Of a stretch of DNA of 10,434 bases, positions 1 to 6,470 are shown piece by piece. Location of the stretch: contig SXIZ01000235.1 in NCBI GenBank assembly GCA_005779525.1, positions 1-10,434 of the forward strand. Reading direction: 5' to 3'. The translations under genes and the position numbers were made by a program. Within the stretch, counting starts at the first letter, position 1. Every line of letters begins with the position of its first letter. Below the pieces are notes generated by a model, which saw only the letters and a program-made list of their open reading frames with translations, did no database searches and had not been told where the DNA came from. Origin of the DNA: Methylococcaceae bacterium. Lineage in GTDB: Bacteria; Pseudomonadota; Gammaproteobacteria; Methylococcales; Methylomonadaceae.

Positions 1-272
1 CCAAGCAGCCTGGCCCTCAAGTACCGCTTTCTATGAGTGGTGCCACACCCGATCCGAGTGCATTGCCTGTGGCCAATACGACGATGGAGACTTACGTCCA
101 GAGCCAGACCTGTCTCAGCTGTCATATTTATGCAAGCGTTCCGGGCAGTAATTATGCCTCGGATTTCAGCTTTATTATGGGTGAAGCCCAAGCACCGAAG
201 ACTTCCAATTTTGCCGCTACGGCCAAACCTCGGCGCAGCTTGCCTAAAGAAGTCTTGAAGCTAATGCATTAA
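1..272 (+). CDS. C-terminal end of a c-type heme protein (5' end outside window)
   Basis: The reading frame is open from the first full codon at position 3 to the TAA at 270-272, so the true start lies upstream of the window and the internal ATG at 33 is probably not the start. About 89 residues are visible. They hold one CXXCH heme-c attachment motif, CLSCH, encoded at 111-125, preceded by an NTTMETY stretch and followed by a DFSFIMGEA stretch. From memory, the ANTTxETY...CxxCH...DFSF arrangement is typical of the C-terminus of a family of proteobacterial proteins annotated as cytochrome c family; I could not verify this. If heme is attached covalently the protein acts in the periplasm. Only one heme site is visible and others may lie upstream. 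The tyrosinase gene begins 26 bp downstream, so the two are probably co-transcribed and the heme protein may be a redox partner. A competing ORF at 37-258 lacks the heme motif. Confidence 0.75.
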   Translation, partial: KQPGPQVPLSMSGATPDPSALPVANTTMETYVQSQTCLSCHIYASVPGSNYASDFSFIMGEAQAPKTSNFAATAKPRRSLPKEVLKLMH

Positions 273-284
273 TCTTGGTACTTG

Positions 285-291
285 AAAAGGA
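285..291 (+). promoter_or_regulatory. Ribosome-binding site deciding the tyrosinase start
   Basis: AAAAGGA lies 7 nt upstream of the ATG at 299. The longer in-frame alternative, a TTG at 275, has no purine-rich site at a suitable distance and sits only 2 bp past the preceding stop codon, so the ATG at 299 is preferred. Confidence 0.65.
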
Positions 292-298
292 TAAGCCT

Positions 299-2116
299 AT
301 GAATAACCAAATTGAAGCTGCGGCACAGCCCGCTTGGCAACATACTAACCCGTCACTGGCGATCCGCCTGCTATTTACAGACCCTTACTGGATTAGTGAA
401 AGCTGCCGACCGGATATTGTTAACAGCTGGATAGGCTGTATGTCTGGGTATCAGATCTATCTCGATCAGTGGGAGAGTGTCAAAGCGTGGAGCGTAACCA
501 TATACGATCATCTACACTCACGCAATATGCCGCTGACCACTGACCATGCCCAGTTCTGGCCTGATGCGGCTACGGAACTATTGCGGGTATGGATTAATCA
601 GGGCTGTCGCCAAACCGAGAGTGATCCTTTCGATTTCGCCGAACGCATCCCACCGCCCCACGAACTGCCCCGCCCTCTGCGTATGCGCAAAGATATTCGT
701 GCATTGACCTTGGCAGAACTCAATCAATATCGGGCAAAACTGGATGATGTCATGCAGGTTGCTAACCCGGCACCGGAGTCTCCGTGGCAGCAGTTAAGCT
801 ATGTGCATGGCAACTGGTGTCTGCATTATCAGGAAGCGTTTCTGTTTTGGCATCGCGCCTACCTCCTGTATTTTGAACAATTGCTGGGGATGCCCGTGCC
901 TTACTGGAATTGGATGGCGGAGGATGCCAATGTGGACGGCAGTCCTAATGCGGGGATTCCCCAGGCGTTTCTTGATGCGACGTATATTCACCCGGAGACT
1001 GGAGCACAGCGCCCTAATCCACTGCGTTATGCGGCTGCAAAAGATGGTCGCAGTAAAGCCTGCCGTTCCTCGAGTGCAGCGAATACCTTAAGCGAGGCGG
1101 ACTGCCGCTGGGTACAACGTAATCCATTGTTCTATACCAGTGGAGATCAGCAGCGCTTAGAGCGTGAAAAACTGATCCGTATGGTACGCATCTTTCAGAA
1201 TCAGGTGGTGCAAGCGTTGCAATGGCCAGTGTTCAGTCAACCCCAGGGTACACCTGGCTATCCGTGGGCCAATATAACGGAATTTGATCCACCGCAACCG
1301 GATGCGTTATACCCCAACCGGGAGGACTTCGACGGTCTTTACGAACAACCCCACGATAACTGGCACGGCTGGATCGGGTTTGATATGGCGGATAATGCTT
1401 ACACCGCCTTCGATCCGGTGTTCTGGTCCTACCACGCTAATATTGATCGCATGATGGAAATTTGGTTACGCGCCCATCCTGCGGCGCAATATACCGCGCA
1501 GTTTCCGATTCAGCCGTTCATGGGCGCCCAGGCTGATCAGCTTGCCTTCGCGGACTCGCGCCTATGGCTTTACACGACTATCGGCGATTTGGCACGGGAC
1601 TCGCGCGGGCTGGGGTACGACTATGCTCCACCCGTCACGCCAGACTGGACGGGGGATGCAGTTACCTTTGCATCGTCAGGGCAACCGAGTTTAGCCGTGG
1701 TATTCAATGGGGTGCAATGCACGTTAGACAGCTACAGCATTGATGCCTTTATTAATCAAAGTGACCCGCAGGATGCCGATGTTGATCCATTGAATCCACA
1801 CTATATCGGACGCTTGTCTCGCATTGGTATGGGGATTAAAGATGATAAAGGTCGTTGCATACGTCACGGTGTTACGCGCAAGCTTGATGCCACCGCCAAT
1901 GCCGTCGCCTTAGGACTGACACCCAGCTCTAGCTGCACACTGACTGTGCTGGTCAGAGACATCGCCAGTGGCGAAACGCTCACCCCCTCACAATATCAGG
2001 CCCTCCCAGGCTTTGAGGGGCAATTGTGCTGGAGCCTTCCAGATAAACCAACTGCAACAGTTGCAACGGATCCTGCAGTGCAGGTACATGGCGGCAGTTG
2101 CTGTCGAAAATCATAG
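299..2116 (+). CDS. Tyrosinase / polyphenol oxidase-type copper enzyme
   Basis: Type-3 dicopper oxidase of 605 aa, expected to oxidise phenols and/or catechols to o-quinones with O2. The CuA site reads HGNWCLH followed by FWHRAYL, giving His170, His176 and His185. Cys174 is two residues before His176, the C-x-H geometry that forms the Cys-His thioether in fungal tyrosinases. The CuB site reads PHDNWHGW (His352, His356) and, after FDPVFW, SYHANIDRMMEIW (His379). The residue after the first CuB histidine is Asp353, whereas Bacillus megaterium tyrosinase has Asn there, so preference for diphenols is possible. Residues from about 440 onward look like a beta-rich C-terminal domain, perhaps the shielding domain known from plant and fungal enzymes; the protein ends in GGSCCRKS. 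No signal peptide or Tat motif is visible at the N-terminus. It lies between the heme protein and an unknown 609-aa protein, with gaps of 26 and 23 bp. The family call is secure; the substrate is unknown. Confidence 0.93.
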   Translation: MNNQIEAAAQPAWQHTNPSLAIRLLFTDPYWISESCRPDIVNSWIGCMSGYQIYLDQWESVKAWSVTIYDHLHSRNMPLTTDHAQFWPDAATELLRVWINQGCRQTESDPFDFAERIPPPHELPRPLRMRKDIRALTLAELNQYRAKLDDVMQVANPAPESPWQQLSYVHGNWCLHYQEAFLFWHRAYLLYFEQLLGMPVPYWNWMAEDANVDGSPNAGIPQAFLDATYIHPETGAQRPNPLRYAAAKDGRSKACRSSSAANTLSEADCRWVQRNPLFYTSGDQQRLEREKLIRMVRIFQNQVVQALQWPVFSQPQGTPGYPWANITEFDPPQPDALYPNREDFDGLYEQPHDNWHGWIGFDMADNAYTAFDPVFWSYHANIDRMMEIWLRAHPAAQYTAQFPIQPFMGAQADQLAFADSRLWLYTTIGDLARDSRGLGYDYAPPVTPDWTGDAVTFASSGQPSLAVVFNGVQCTLDSYSIDAFINQSDPQDADVDPLNPHYIGRLSRIGMGIKDDKGRCIRHGVTRKLDATANAVALGLTPSSSCTLTVLVRDIASGETLTPSQYQALPGFEGQLCWSLPDKPTATVATDPAVQVHGGSCCRKS

Positions 2117-2126
2117 TCAAAATAGC

Positions 2127-2133
2127 AGAAGGA
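2127..2133 (+). promoter_or_regulatory. Ribosome-binding site deciding the start of the 609-aa gene
   Basis: AGAAGGA lies 6 nt upstream of the ATG at 2140, with a second ATG immediately after at 2143. The longer in-frame TTG start at 2098 would overlap the tyrosinase gene and has no such site. Confidence 0.65.
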
Positions 2134-2139
2134 ATACGC

Positions 2140-3969
2140 ATGATGAACACACTCAGCAGTTTTTCAACTCCCGCTTTCATCCAGGAAGCCACGCTTGATT
2201 GCCAGCAACAAGCTTTACTTAATGCGTTATGGCATACCAATGTCGAGGGTTTTACCCAGCAGGCCATAATGGGTAATCCCTGGAATAATCTGAACTCCCC
2301 CGTACAAAGTACTTATTACGACCCAAGCAAAACTCATATTCCGCCAGGGACAGCGGCGGCCCTGGTGACCTGGATCGCATTTCCTAATCGTTTACAACAG
2401 TATCTAGCGGAAAATCAGGTTCCCCCCAACCCCTACCAGTTAAAGCCGAGTCAACTCTATCAGCTCGCGGACTTCGGCTATTACACTCAGAATGGTAAAA
2501 AAATGCCATTTCCGGGGATACCCAAGACCATTTGTCCCCAGCCTGACTGGGCCGACCAGAGCAATTTTCAAACCTATGGCCCTTACGGTCCACGCGGCTG
2601 GCTGGACGAGTATTGCGAATACAGTGTTACCCGTGATCCGGTATCCCAGAAAATTACCCGTGTTGATATAGTGTGCGAAAATCCTGAATATTGGTATACC
2701 TTTTGGCGCGTAAGCCCGCAAGCAGTAGCCGAGGCTTATCAAGACGCCTTAAATTTTGGCTTACCGCAAAACAGTCCGAACCGAGTGACGGTCACCGAAG
2801 CAGATTTGCAATTGAATGATGCTGCAGGCAATCCGGTGATAGACCCTACGACCGGACAGCCAGCGTACAACCCGCTCAACAAATGGAATAGCGGGACCGT
2901 GGCCACGCGTGGTGTCAATGCTGCAGGTGGCGCGATGCACCTGACGAGCACGCCGAATACCCTGCAAACCGAGCTGGGACTGGCGGGCGGCGCCACGGTC
3001 AGGCGCAATGTGGGCAACGCGAATCCGCAACAATTGATTTGTTGCAGTCAGTATGGACAATCGTATCGAAACAGTGATCCGCATATTGGACAAGTGGTGA
3101 ATCAAGTAGTCTCTGCTGGCAATCAGGTTGCCTTGGCTAATCCCACTGGGCTCTACATTCAAATGCCGGATTTCAGTGGTTACACCTTGCCCGCCGATCC
3201 CAATTTACCGCCAGGCGCACAACCTGCGGATTGCTGGCAGGTCGTGCGGGGTGCAACGACCTTACAAGATCCGGTGACTGGGCAAGCATTTAGCGGAAAT
3301 ATGATGTTACACATAGCCTTTCAGCTACCTGAGGCGTGGATTACAGCAGGTGTTGGCTTTACCGTAGGCGACATCACAATTAATCTGAATGGGGTGAGCA
3401 CGCCTATAGAATACGCCTCGCAAATTCTGCAAACTTTTCATGTCGGCTTATTTGCAAGGCCGCTACCGACAACCACGCCGCCAGCCATAGGCTGTGTGGT
3501 GAATCTACCTGCAAATGGACAGGCGGCCCAAGCGCAACCAGTGCAGATGTTTTACCAAACCCTCTGGAACAGTTACTACACAACGGTATTATCAAACCCT
3601 GCGGGCGTGAACATGAATCTGGCGAGTAATTCCGTCATTATTTCTCCGCAAGTACCGCAGGGAGCCTCCAATATTGTTCTGGTACTTACGGGTAGCACGA
3701 TGGTGATGGGTGACCACGGACAGCTACCTAGTGTCAGCGTTCCCGAAGGCGACATTAGCTTCAAGGTGGTTAATCTTGAGACAGTAACGTATGCGGCTCC
3801 CGGAAATTCATATCCTTCGGCATTTCAGTTATTGACGCTGAATATTGCAGTTTCGGCGACGGCCAAGTTGGGATTACGCAGTATTATCGTAGCAAATCCG
3901 CCACAGGCAGGCATCGCCCCTCCCGCTGCGCTTCCTGCACCTGCAATGCTAAATATCGTGCCGAACTGA
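2140..3969 (+). CDS. Uncharacterised 609-aa protein in the tyrosinase operon
   Basis: I cannot assign a function. The protein has 609 aa with no signal peptide, membrane segment or nucleotide-binding motif. The N-terminal half is rich in Trp, Tyr, Asn and Pro. Motif-like stretches are DEYCEYSVTRD (156-166), CENPEYW (179-185), NPLNKWNSG (244-252), GGAMHL with His267 (263-268), the Cys-Cys pair 301-302 in LICCSQYG, RNSDPHIG with His315 (310-317) and LANPTGLYI (332-340). These look like the conserved core of a family of 'hypothetical proteins' I recall from bacteria and fungi, but I cannot name it or check it. From about residue 385 the sequence turns beta-rich, resembling a sandwich domain, and the C-terminus is Pro/Ala-rich. 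His267, His315 and the Cys pair could bind a metal or act in catalysis; that is a guess. The 23-bp gap to the tyrosinase gene implies co-transcription, so it may act on the same substrate, modify the quinone product or assist the copper enzyme. Confidence 0.85.
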   Translation: MMNTLSSFSTPAFIQEATLDCQQQALLNALWHTNVEGFTQQAIMGNPWNNLNSPVQSTYYDPSKTHIPPGTAAALVTWIAFPNRLQQYLAENQVPPNPYQLKPSQLYQLADFGYYTQNGKKMPFPGIPKTICPQPDWADQSNFQTYGPYGPRGWLDEYCEYSVTRDPVSQKITRVDIVCENPEYWYTFWRVSPQAVAEAYQDALNFGLPQNSPNRVTVTEADLQLNDAAGNPVIDPTTGQPAYNPLNKWNSGTVATRGVNAAGGAMHLTSTPNTLQTELGLAGGATVRRNVGNANPQQLICCSQYGQSYRNSDPHIGQVVNQVVSAGNQVALANPTGLYIQMPDFSGYTLPADPNLPPGAQPADCWQVVRGATTLQDPVTGQAFSGNMMLHIAFQLPEAWITAGVGFTVGDITINLNGVSTPIEYASQILQTFHVGLFARPLPTTTPPAIGCVVNLPANGQAAQAQPVQMFYQTLWNSYYTTVLSNPAGVNMNLASNSVIISPQVPQGASNIVLVLTGSTMVMGDHGQLPSVSVPEGDISFKVVNLETVTYAAPGNSYPSAFQLLTLNIAVSATAKLGLRSIIVANPPQAGIAPPAALPAPAMLNIVPN

Positions 3970-3988
3970 GTCTATGCCGCGGAAAACT

Positions 3989-4018
3989 ACAGCTGCCAAC
4001 GGTATCGTTGGTAGCTGT
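3989..4018 (+). terminator. Strong hairpin after the tyrosinase operon, possible terminator
   Basis: Arms 3989-4001 and 4006-4018 form a 13-bp stem with one G-U wobble and a GTAT loop, 20 bp after the stop codon of the 609-aa gene. On the + strand no U-run follows, so it may act as a transcript 3'-end stabiliser or a factor-dependent terminator rather than a canonical intrinsic one. Read on the - strand the hairpin is followed by AGTTTTC, a weak U-tract. Confidence 0.4.
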
Positions 4019-4118
4019 CTGGGATGATTGGCACCCTAGAAGCGCTTCATAATCTCCCTAGTTAGTAAGGATATAGCTGACTTTTCATGTGCAAATGCAC
4101 GTTCACTCCGCATTATTA

Positions 4119-4151
4119 GCATCTACGTTTGTCAAGTAGTGTGTTAGATGC
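4119..4151 (+). promoter_or_regulatory. Inverted GCATCTA / TAGATGC half-sites, possible upstream operator
   Basis: GCATCTA at 4119-4125 and its exact reverse complement TAGATGC at 4145-4151 lie about 75-110 bp upstream of the palindromic operator at 4215-4238, which carries the same CATCTA half-site. A further GCATCTA occurs at 4539-4545 just after yezD. The shared half-site suggests auxiliary binding sites for one regulator. Apart from these sites and the hairpin at 3989-4018, I see nothing in 3970-4200. Confidence 0.3.
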
Positions 4152-4208
4152 ACGCCTAAGTTTTACAATAACCAACTCGTCGTTTTTATTACTCCGCGTC
4201 TAATCGCA

Positions 4209-4250
4209 ATCTAATTTTTAGATGTATGCATCTAAAAATGTCGTTTCTCA
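4209..4250 (+). promoter_or_regulatory. 42-bp operator-like element upstream of yezD (copy A)
   Basis: Contains a perfect inverted repeat, TTTTTAGATG (4215-4224) and CATCTAAAAA (4229-4238) around a 4-bp centre. It also has a direct repeat of ATCTAA at 4209 and 4230, 21 bp or two helical turns apart. The same 42-bp element occurs upstream of sbp at 6372-6413 with 34 of 42 positions identical. It ends exactly at the predicted -35 box, as expected for an activator site. Because both copies precede sulfate-uptake genes, a sulfur-responsive activator such as CysB (LysR family) is a reasonable guess, but the sequence does not identify the protein. Confidence 0.6.
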
Positions 4251-4273
4251 AACACAGATTGTTCACCTACTAT
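4245..4273 (+). promoter_or_regulatory. Predicted activator-dependent promoter of yezD
   Basis: The -35 candidate TTCTCA (4245-4250) and -10 candidate TACTAT (4268-4273) each match the sigma-70 consensus at 4 of 6 positions and are separated by exactly 17 bp. Transcription would begin near 4280, leaving a leader of about 80 nt. The weak boxes beside the palindromic element suggest dependence on an activator. The promoter of sbp has the same layout. Confidence 0.45.
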
Positions 4274-4358
4274 TTGTGCCAACGCAACAAATCGCTGCAT
4301 TTTAGAGACACGGCGAAAGGTTGCACTGTGTATGTCCCAAATATGATAGGAGAAAACA

Positions 4359-4535
4359 ATGGCCATTAATCCAGAGCGCTATGATTCTAAATTAGCATCA
4401 CAAAGTGAAGCTGTGGGCCAGATTCTCAAAATGCTGGATGAAATTAAATTTGGCTCAGTAGAAATCATCATTCATGACAGTAAAATTACGCAGATTGAAC
4501 GTAGAGAAAAAGTGCGCCCTGTGCTTCAGAAGTAA
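4359..4535 (+). CDS. YezD family (DUF2292) small protein
   Basis: A 58-aa ORF preceded by AGGAG (4348-4352) 6 nt before the ATG. The central region QILKMLDEIKFGSVEIII followed by H-D-S-K-I-T-Q-I-E-R matches the pattern I recall for the YezD/DUF2292 family: an amphipathic helix, then G-S-V-E-I-x-I, a D-x-K/R-I/V turn and Q-I-E-R. The family is small, soluble and of unknown function; several members lie near sulfur-assimilation genes. Here the gene is directly under the 42-bp element shared with sbp, which supports a role tied to sulfate supply. A GCATCTA half-site follows the stop codon. The porin gene starts 119 bp downstream and could be co-transcribed. Confidence 0.8.
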   Translation: MAINPERYDSKLASQSEAVGQILKMLDEIKFGSVEIIIHDSKITQIERREKVRPVLQK

Positions 4536-4549
4536 TTTGCATCTAGGCT

Positions 4550-4563
4550 ACCGGATCTCCGGT
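4550..4563 (+). other. Small hairpin after yezD
   Basis: ACCGG (4550-4554) and CCGGT (4559-4563) flank an ATCT loop 15 bp after the yezD stop codon. The stem is 5 bp and GC-rich with no U-run after it, so it is at best a weak transcript-end or processing structure. Confidence 0.3.
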
Positions 4564-4592
4564 GCTGACAATTAGCGACATCGACATTAGCA

Positions 4593-4624
4593 AAACTGCG
4601 AAATCGGACCACCGAAAGCAGTTT
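4593..4624 (+). other. Hairpin in the leader of the porin gene
   Basis: AAACTGC (4593-4599) pairs with GCAGTTT (4618-4624), and inside it TCGG (4604-4607) pairs with CCGA (4612-4615) across an ACCA loop, giving a 7+4 bp hairpin with an internal loop. It ends 20 nt before the porin ribosome-binding site AAGGTGA at 4644-4650. It could affect mRNA stability or porin translation; no U-run follows, so termination is unlikely. Confidence 0.35.
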
Positions 4625-4654
4625 GAGAACAATTATAAAAATTAAGGTGAACAT

Positions 4655-6130
4655 ATGCGACTTAAAAACAGGACTTTATCGGGAGCAATCGCTCTGATAA
4701 TCGCGCTGCCTGGTTTGGCTCAGGCAGAGGATTTTTATCAAAAAACCCGTGGCTATCGGGTAGAACCAGAGCCCGATCCTCTAACTTATGTGCGTAATTT
4801 AAGTAAGACCCCACTAAAACAATTTCGCGATATTGAATGGCTGGATGTAGGTTTGGAGTTTCGTACCCGCTATGAGTATCGTGAAAATGATTACCGCCCA
4901 AGCGTGCCCACCAGTAAATTTAGAAATGATCCCGATAATGTGTGGTTGTTAAGAACCCGTGGTTATATTGGGGTGAAAAATATTTTGGATCCACTGCGTT
5001 TTGCTATTGAATTTCAAGATTCTAGGAGTTATGGCAGCCTTTACGAAACCACGAATGCTGAAGTGAATTCGATGGATATTATTCAAGGCTATGGCGAATT
5101 TTACTTTGATCATGCCTTAGGCAATAACCGACCACTCAGTATCCGATTTGGTCGACATTCTTTAGAATTATTGGATAGACGGCTAATTGGTAACAACCAA
5201 TTTCGTAATACTACGAACAACTTTGAAGGCTTCCGGGTGCATTTTGGTAAAAAACAAAATGACTGGGATTTAGATACGTTCGCGTTGCAACCTGTGGATC
5301 GCTTAAAGTATAAGTTTGATCAACCGGACGAAGATACCTGGATTTATGGTGGCGTGTTGTCATTAAAACAATGGTCAGACTATGTCACCATCCAGCCGTA
5401 TTTCTTAGGACGTAAGCAAAATGGCGATCCGACCAATGCGGTGGCTGCAAACCGTAAACCGGATCTTGATATCTACGCCCCCGGCTTAAGGGTTTACGGG
5501 GTCTTCGGTGAAACTCAGGCTTGGGATTTCGATACCAATATCAATAAACAATTTGGGCGTTTTGGAACATTGTCGGGTACCACCCAAACTTTACAGCAGC
5601 ATGATGCTTTAGCGTATTCAATAGAATTAGGTTATACGCTAGATCATGATTGGAAGCCTAGATTTAGTGCCTACTTTGGCTATGGTACTGGGGATAATAA
5701 TAATGCCGATAAAGTTAACCAACGCTTTGATGCGTTTTATGGCTTTAACCAACCGTGGTCACGCAATGACTATTTTTCCTGGGATAACATCATTGCGCCC
5801 AAAGTGCGCACCGAGTTTACGCCGTATAAAGATGTGCGTATCGATATGGGCTATAACCTGTATTGGGAAGAGAGTGAAACAGGCGGTTGGAACCGTGCCA
5901 ACATTCGTGATACCACGGGTAAAAGTGGTTCGTTCCTCGGGCATGAATTCGATATCCGTATGCGTCATACGCTTAATAAGTTTGTCGAATGGAGTTTAAG
6001 TTATGCGCACTTCACTCCAGGTGGCTTTACCACCTCGCAAGCAAAAGCGACAGGACCATTCACTACCGAGCCGAGTAATTTCTTTTATTGGGAAGTTACG
6101 ATCAATCCTTTTGGTGACGGCAAGCTTTAA
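4655..6130 (+). CDS. Alginate-export (AlgE-like) family outer-membrane porin
   Basis: A 491-aa protein with a Sec signal peptide: positive MRLKNR, a hydrophobic core, and an AQA cleavage site after residue 24. The mature part has alternating aromatic/polar beta-strand patterns throughout, for example GLEFRTRYEYREN (66-78), LLRTRGYIGVK (98-108) and a final strand near NFFYWEVTINPF (475-486). The stretch GRHSLELLDRRLIGNN (166-181) followed by FEGFRVHF matches the signature I recall for the alginate-export barrel family. AAGGTGA 4 nt upstream supports the ATG. Family members are outer-membrane beta-barrels that pass anionic or other small solutes. With no alginate genes here and yezD and sbp on either side, it more likely admits sulfate or organosulfur compounds; that is inferred from context. 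A REP-like element follows the gene. Confidence 0.85.
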   Translation: MRLKNRTLSGAIALIIALPGLAQAEDFYQKTRGYRVEPEPDPLTYVRNLSKTPLKQFRDIEWLDVGLEFRTRYEYRENDYRPSVPTSKFRNDPDNVWLLRTRGYIGVKNILDPLRFAIEFQDSRSYGSLYETTNAEVNSMDIIQGYGEFYFDHALGNNRPLSIRFGRHSLELLDRRLIGNNQFRNTTNNFEGFRVHFGKKQNDWDLDTFALQPVDRLKYKFDQPDEDTWIYGGVLSLKQWSDYVTIQPYFLGRKQNGDPTNAVAANRKPDLDIYAPGLRVYGVFGETQAWDFDTNINKQFGRFGTLSGTTQTLQQHDALAYSIELGYTLDHDWKPRFSAYFGYGTGDNNNADKVNQRFDAFYGFNQPWSRNDYFSWDNIIAPKVRTEFTPYKDVRIDMGYNLYWEESETGGWNRANIRDTTGKSGSFLGHEFDIRMRHTLNKFVEWSLSYAHFTPGGFTTSQAKATGPFTTEPSNFFYWEVTINPFGDGKL

Positions 6131-6159
6131 CAGGTTTAACGTCAGTTGTTTACAGGTGA

Positions 6160-6270
6160 GGCTGTCGAAAAGTTAATAAAAGTAGATTGGGCTAGCTCAT
6201 GGTTAGCCCAACATTTCGAGGTTTCGAATGTTGGGCTGCACTGCCTAAGCTATACACTTTTGAGACAGCC
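6160..6270. repeat. REP-like nested palindromic element after the porin gene
   Basis: Outer arms GGCTGTC-g-AAAAGT (6160-6173) and ACTTTT-ga-GACAGCC (6256-6270) enclose two inner hairpins. One pairs TTGGGCTA (6187-6194) with TAGCCCAA (6204-6211). The other pairs 6205-6219 with 6224-6237 through one bulged T and a GGTT loop. The two inner hairpins share 6205-6211 and cannot form together. The TTGGGCTAGC...TAGCCCAAC core resembles intergenic palindromic repeats common in proteobacteria. A related element lies after sbp at 7517-7624. No transposase or clear target-site duplication is seen. The remaining bases 6271-6371 show nothing I can interpret. Confidence 0.6.
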
Positions 6271-6371
6271 ATTATGTGATCATGGAGATTCCATCGCCTG
6301 AACGAGTCTGTAGGTGGTGCAGACGGCGCTCGATGTTTTGCATACAGATAGCGATACGTTAATTTCAGTAT

Positions 6372-6413
6372 ATCGAATTTTAAGATGTAAACATCGAAAA
6401 AGATCGTTTTTCA
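6372..6413 (+). promoter_or_regulatory. 42-bp operator-like element upstream of sbp (copy B)
   Basis: Aligns without gaps to the element at 4209-4250 with 34 of 42 identities. The inverted repeat is TTTTAAGATG (6378-6387) and CATCGAAAAA (6392-6401), matching at 8 of 10 positions. The direct repeat is ATCGAA at 6372 and 6393, again 21 bp apart. Where copy A has T in both direct repeats, copy B has G in both, so the two repeats change together, as expected for real binding half-sites. The symmetry centre is about 53 bp upstream of the predicted transcription start, as in copy A. Confidence 0.6.
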
Positions 6414-6436
6414 GTGGTCAAAGACCACCATACACT
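6408..6436 (+). promoter_or_regulatory. Predicted activator-dependent promoter of sbp
   Basis: The -35 candidate TTTTCA (6408-6413) and -10 candidate TACACT (6431-6436) each match consensus at 4 of 6 positions, with a 17-bp spacer. They occupy the same position relative to the 42-bp element as the yezD promoter. The predicted start near 6443 gives a leader of about 60 nt before sbp. Confidence 0.45.
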
Positions 6437-6470
6437 ATGGTCAACAACATCCACTAATTTGGAGATGTTA

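Noticed and set aside
37..258. Alternative + strand frame in the partial heme-protein region
   Set aside because: Only the other frame carries CXXCH and remains open to the window edge.
275..298. TTG start extending the tyrosinase by 8 residues
   Set aside because: The ATG at 299 has AAAAGGA at 7 nt; the TTG has no comparable site.
2098..2139. TTG start extending the 609-aa protein by 14 residues into the tyrosinase gene
   Set aside because: The ATG at 2140 has AGAAGGA at 6 nt and the extension looks like translated leader.
2761..3162. A 133-codon open frame on the - strand inside the 609-aa gene
   Set aside because: No ribosome-binding site or family resemblance; the + strand frame runs uninterrupted for 609 codons with a good start and operon spacing.
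4089..4100. Short palindrome GTGCA-AA-TGCAC as an operator
   Set aside because: Five-base arms with no second copy near a promoter; too short to separate from chance.
4332..4346. Four-codon ORF before yezD as a leader peptide
   Set aside because: ATG-TCC-CAA-ATA-TGA has poor ribosome-binding spacing and is too short to claim.
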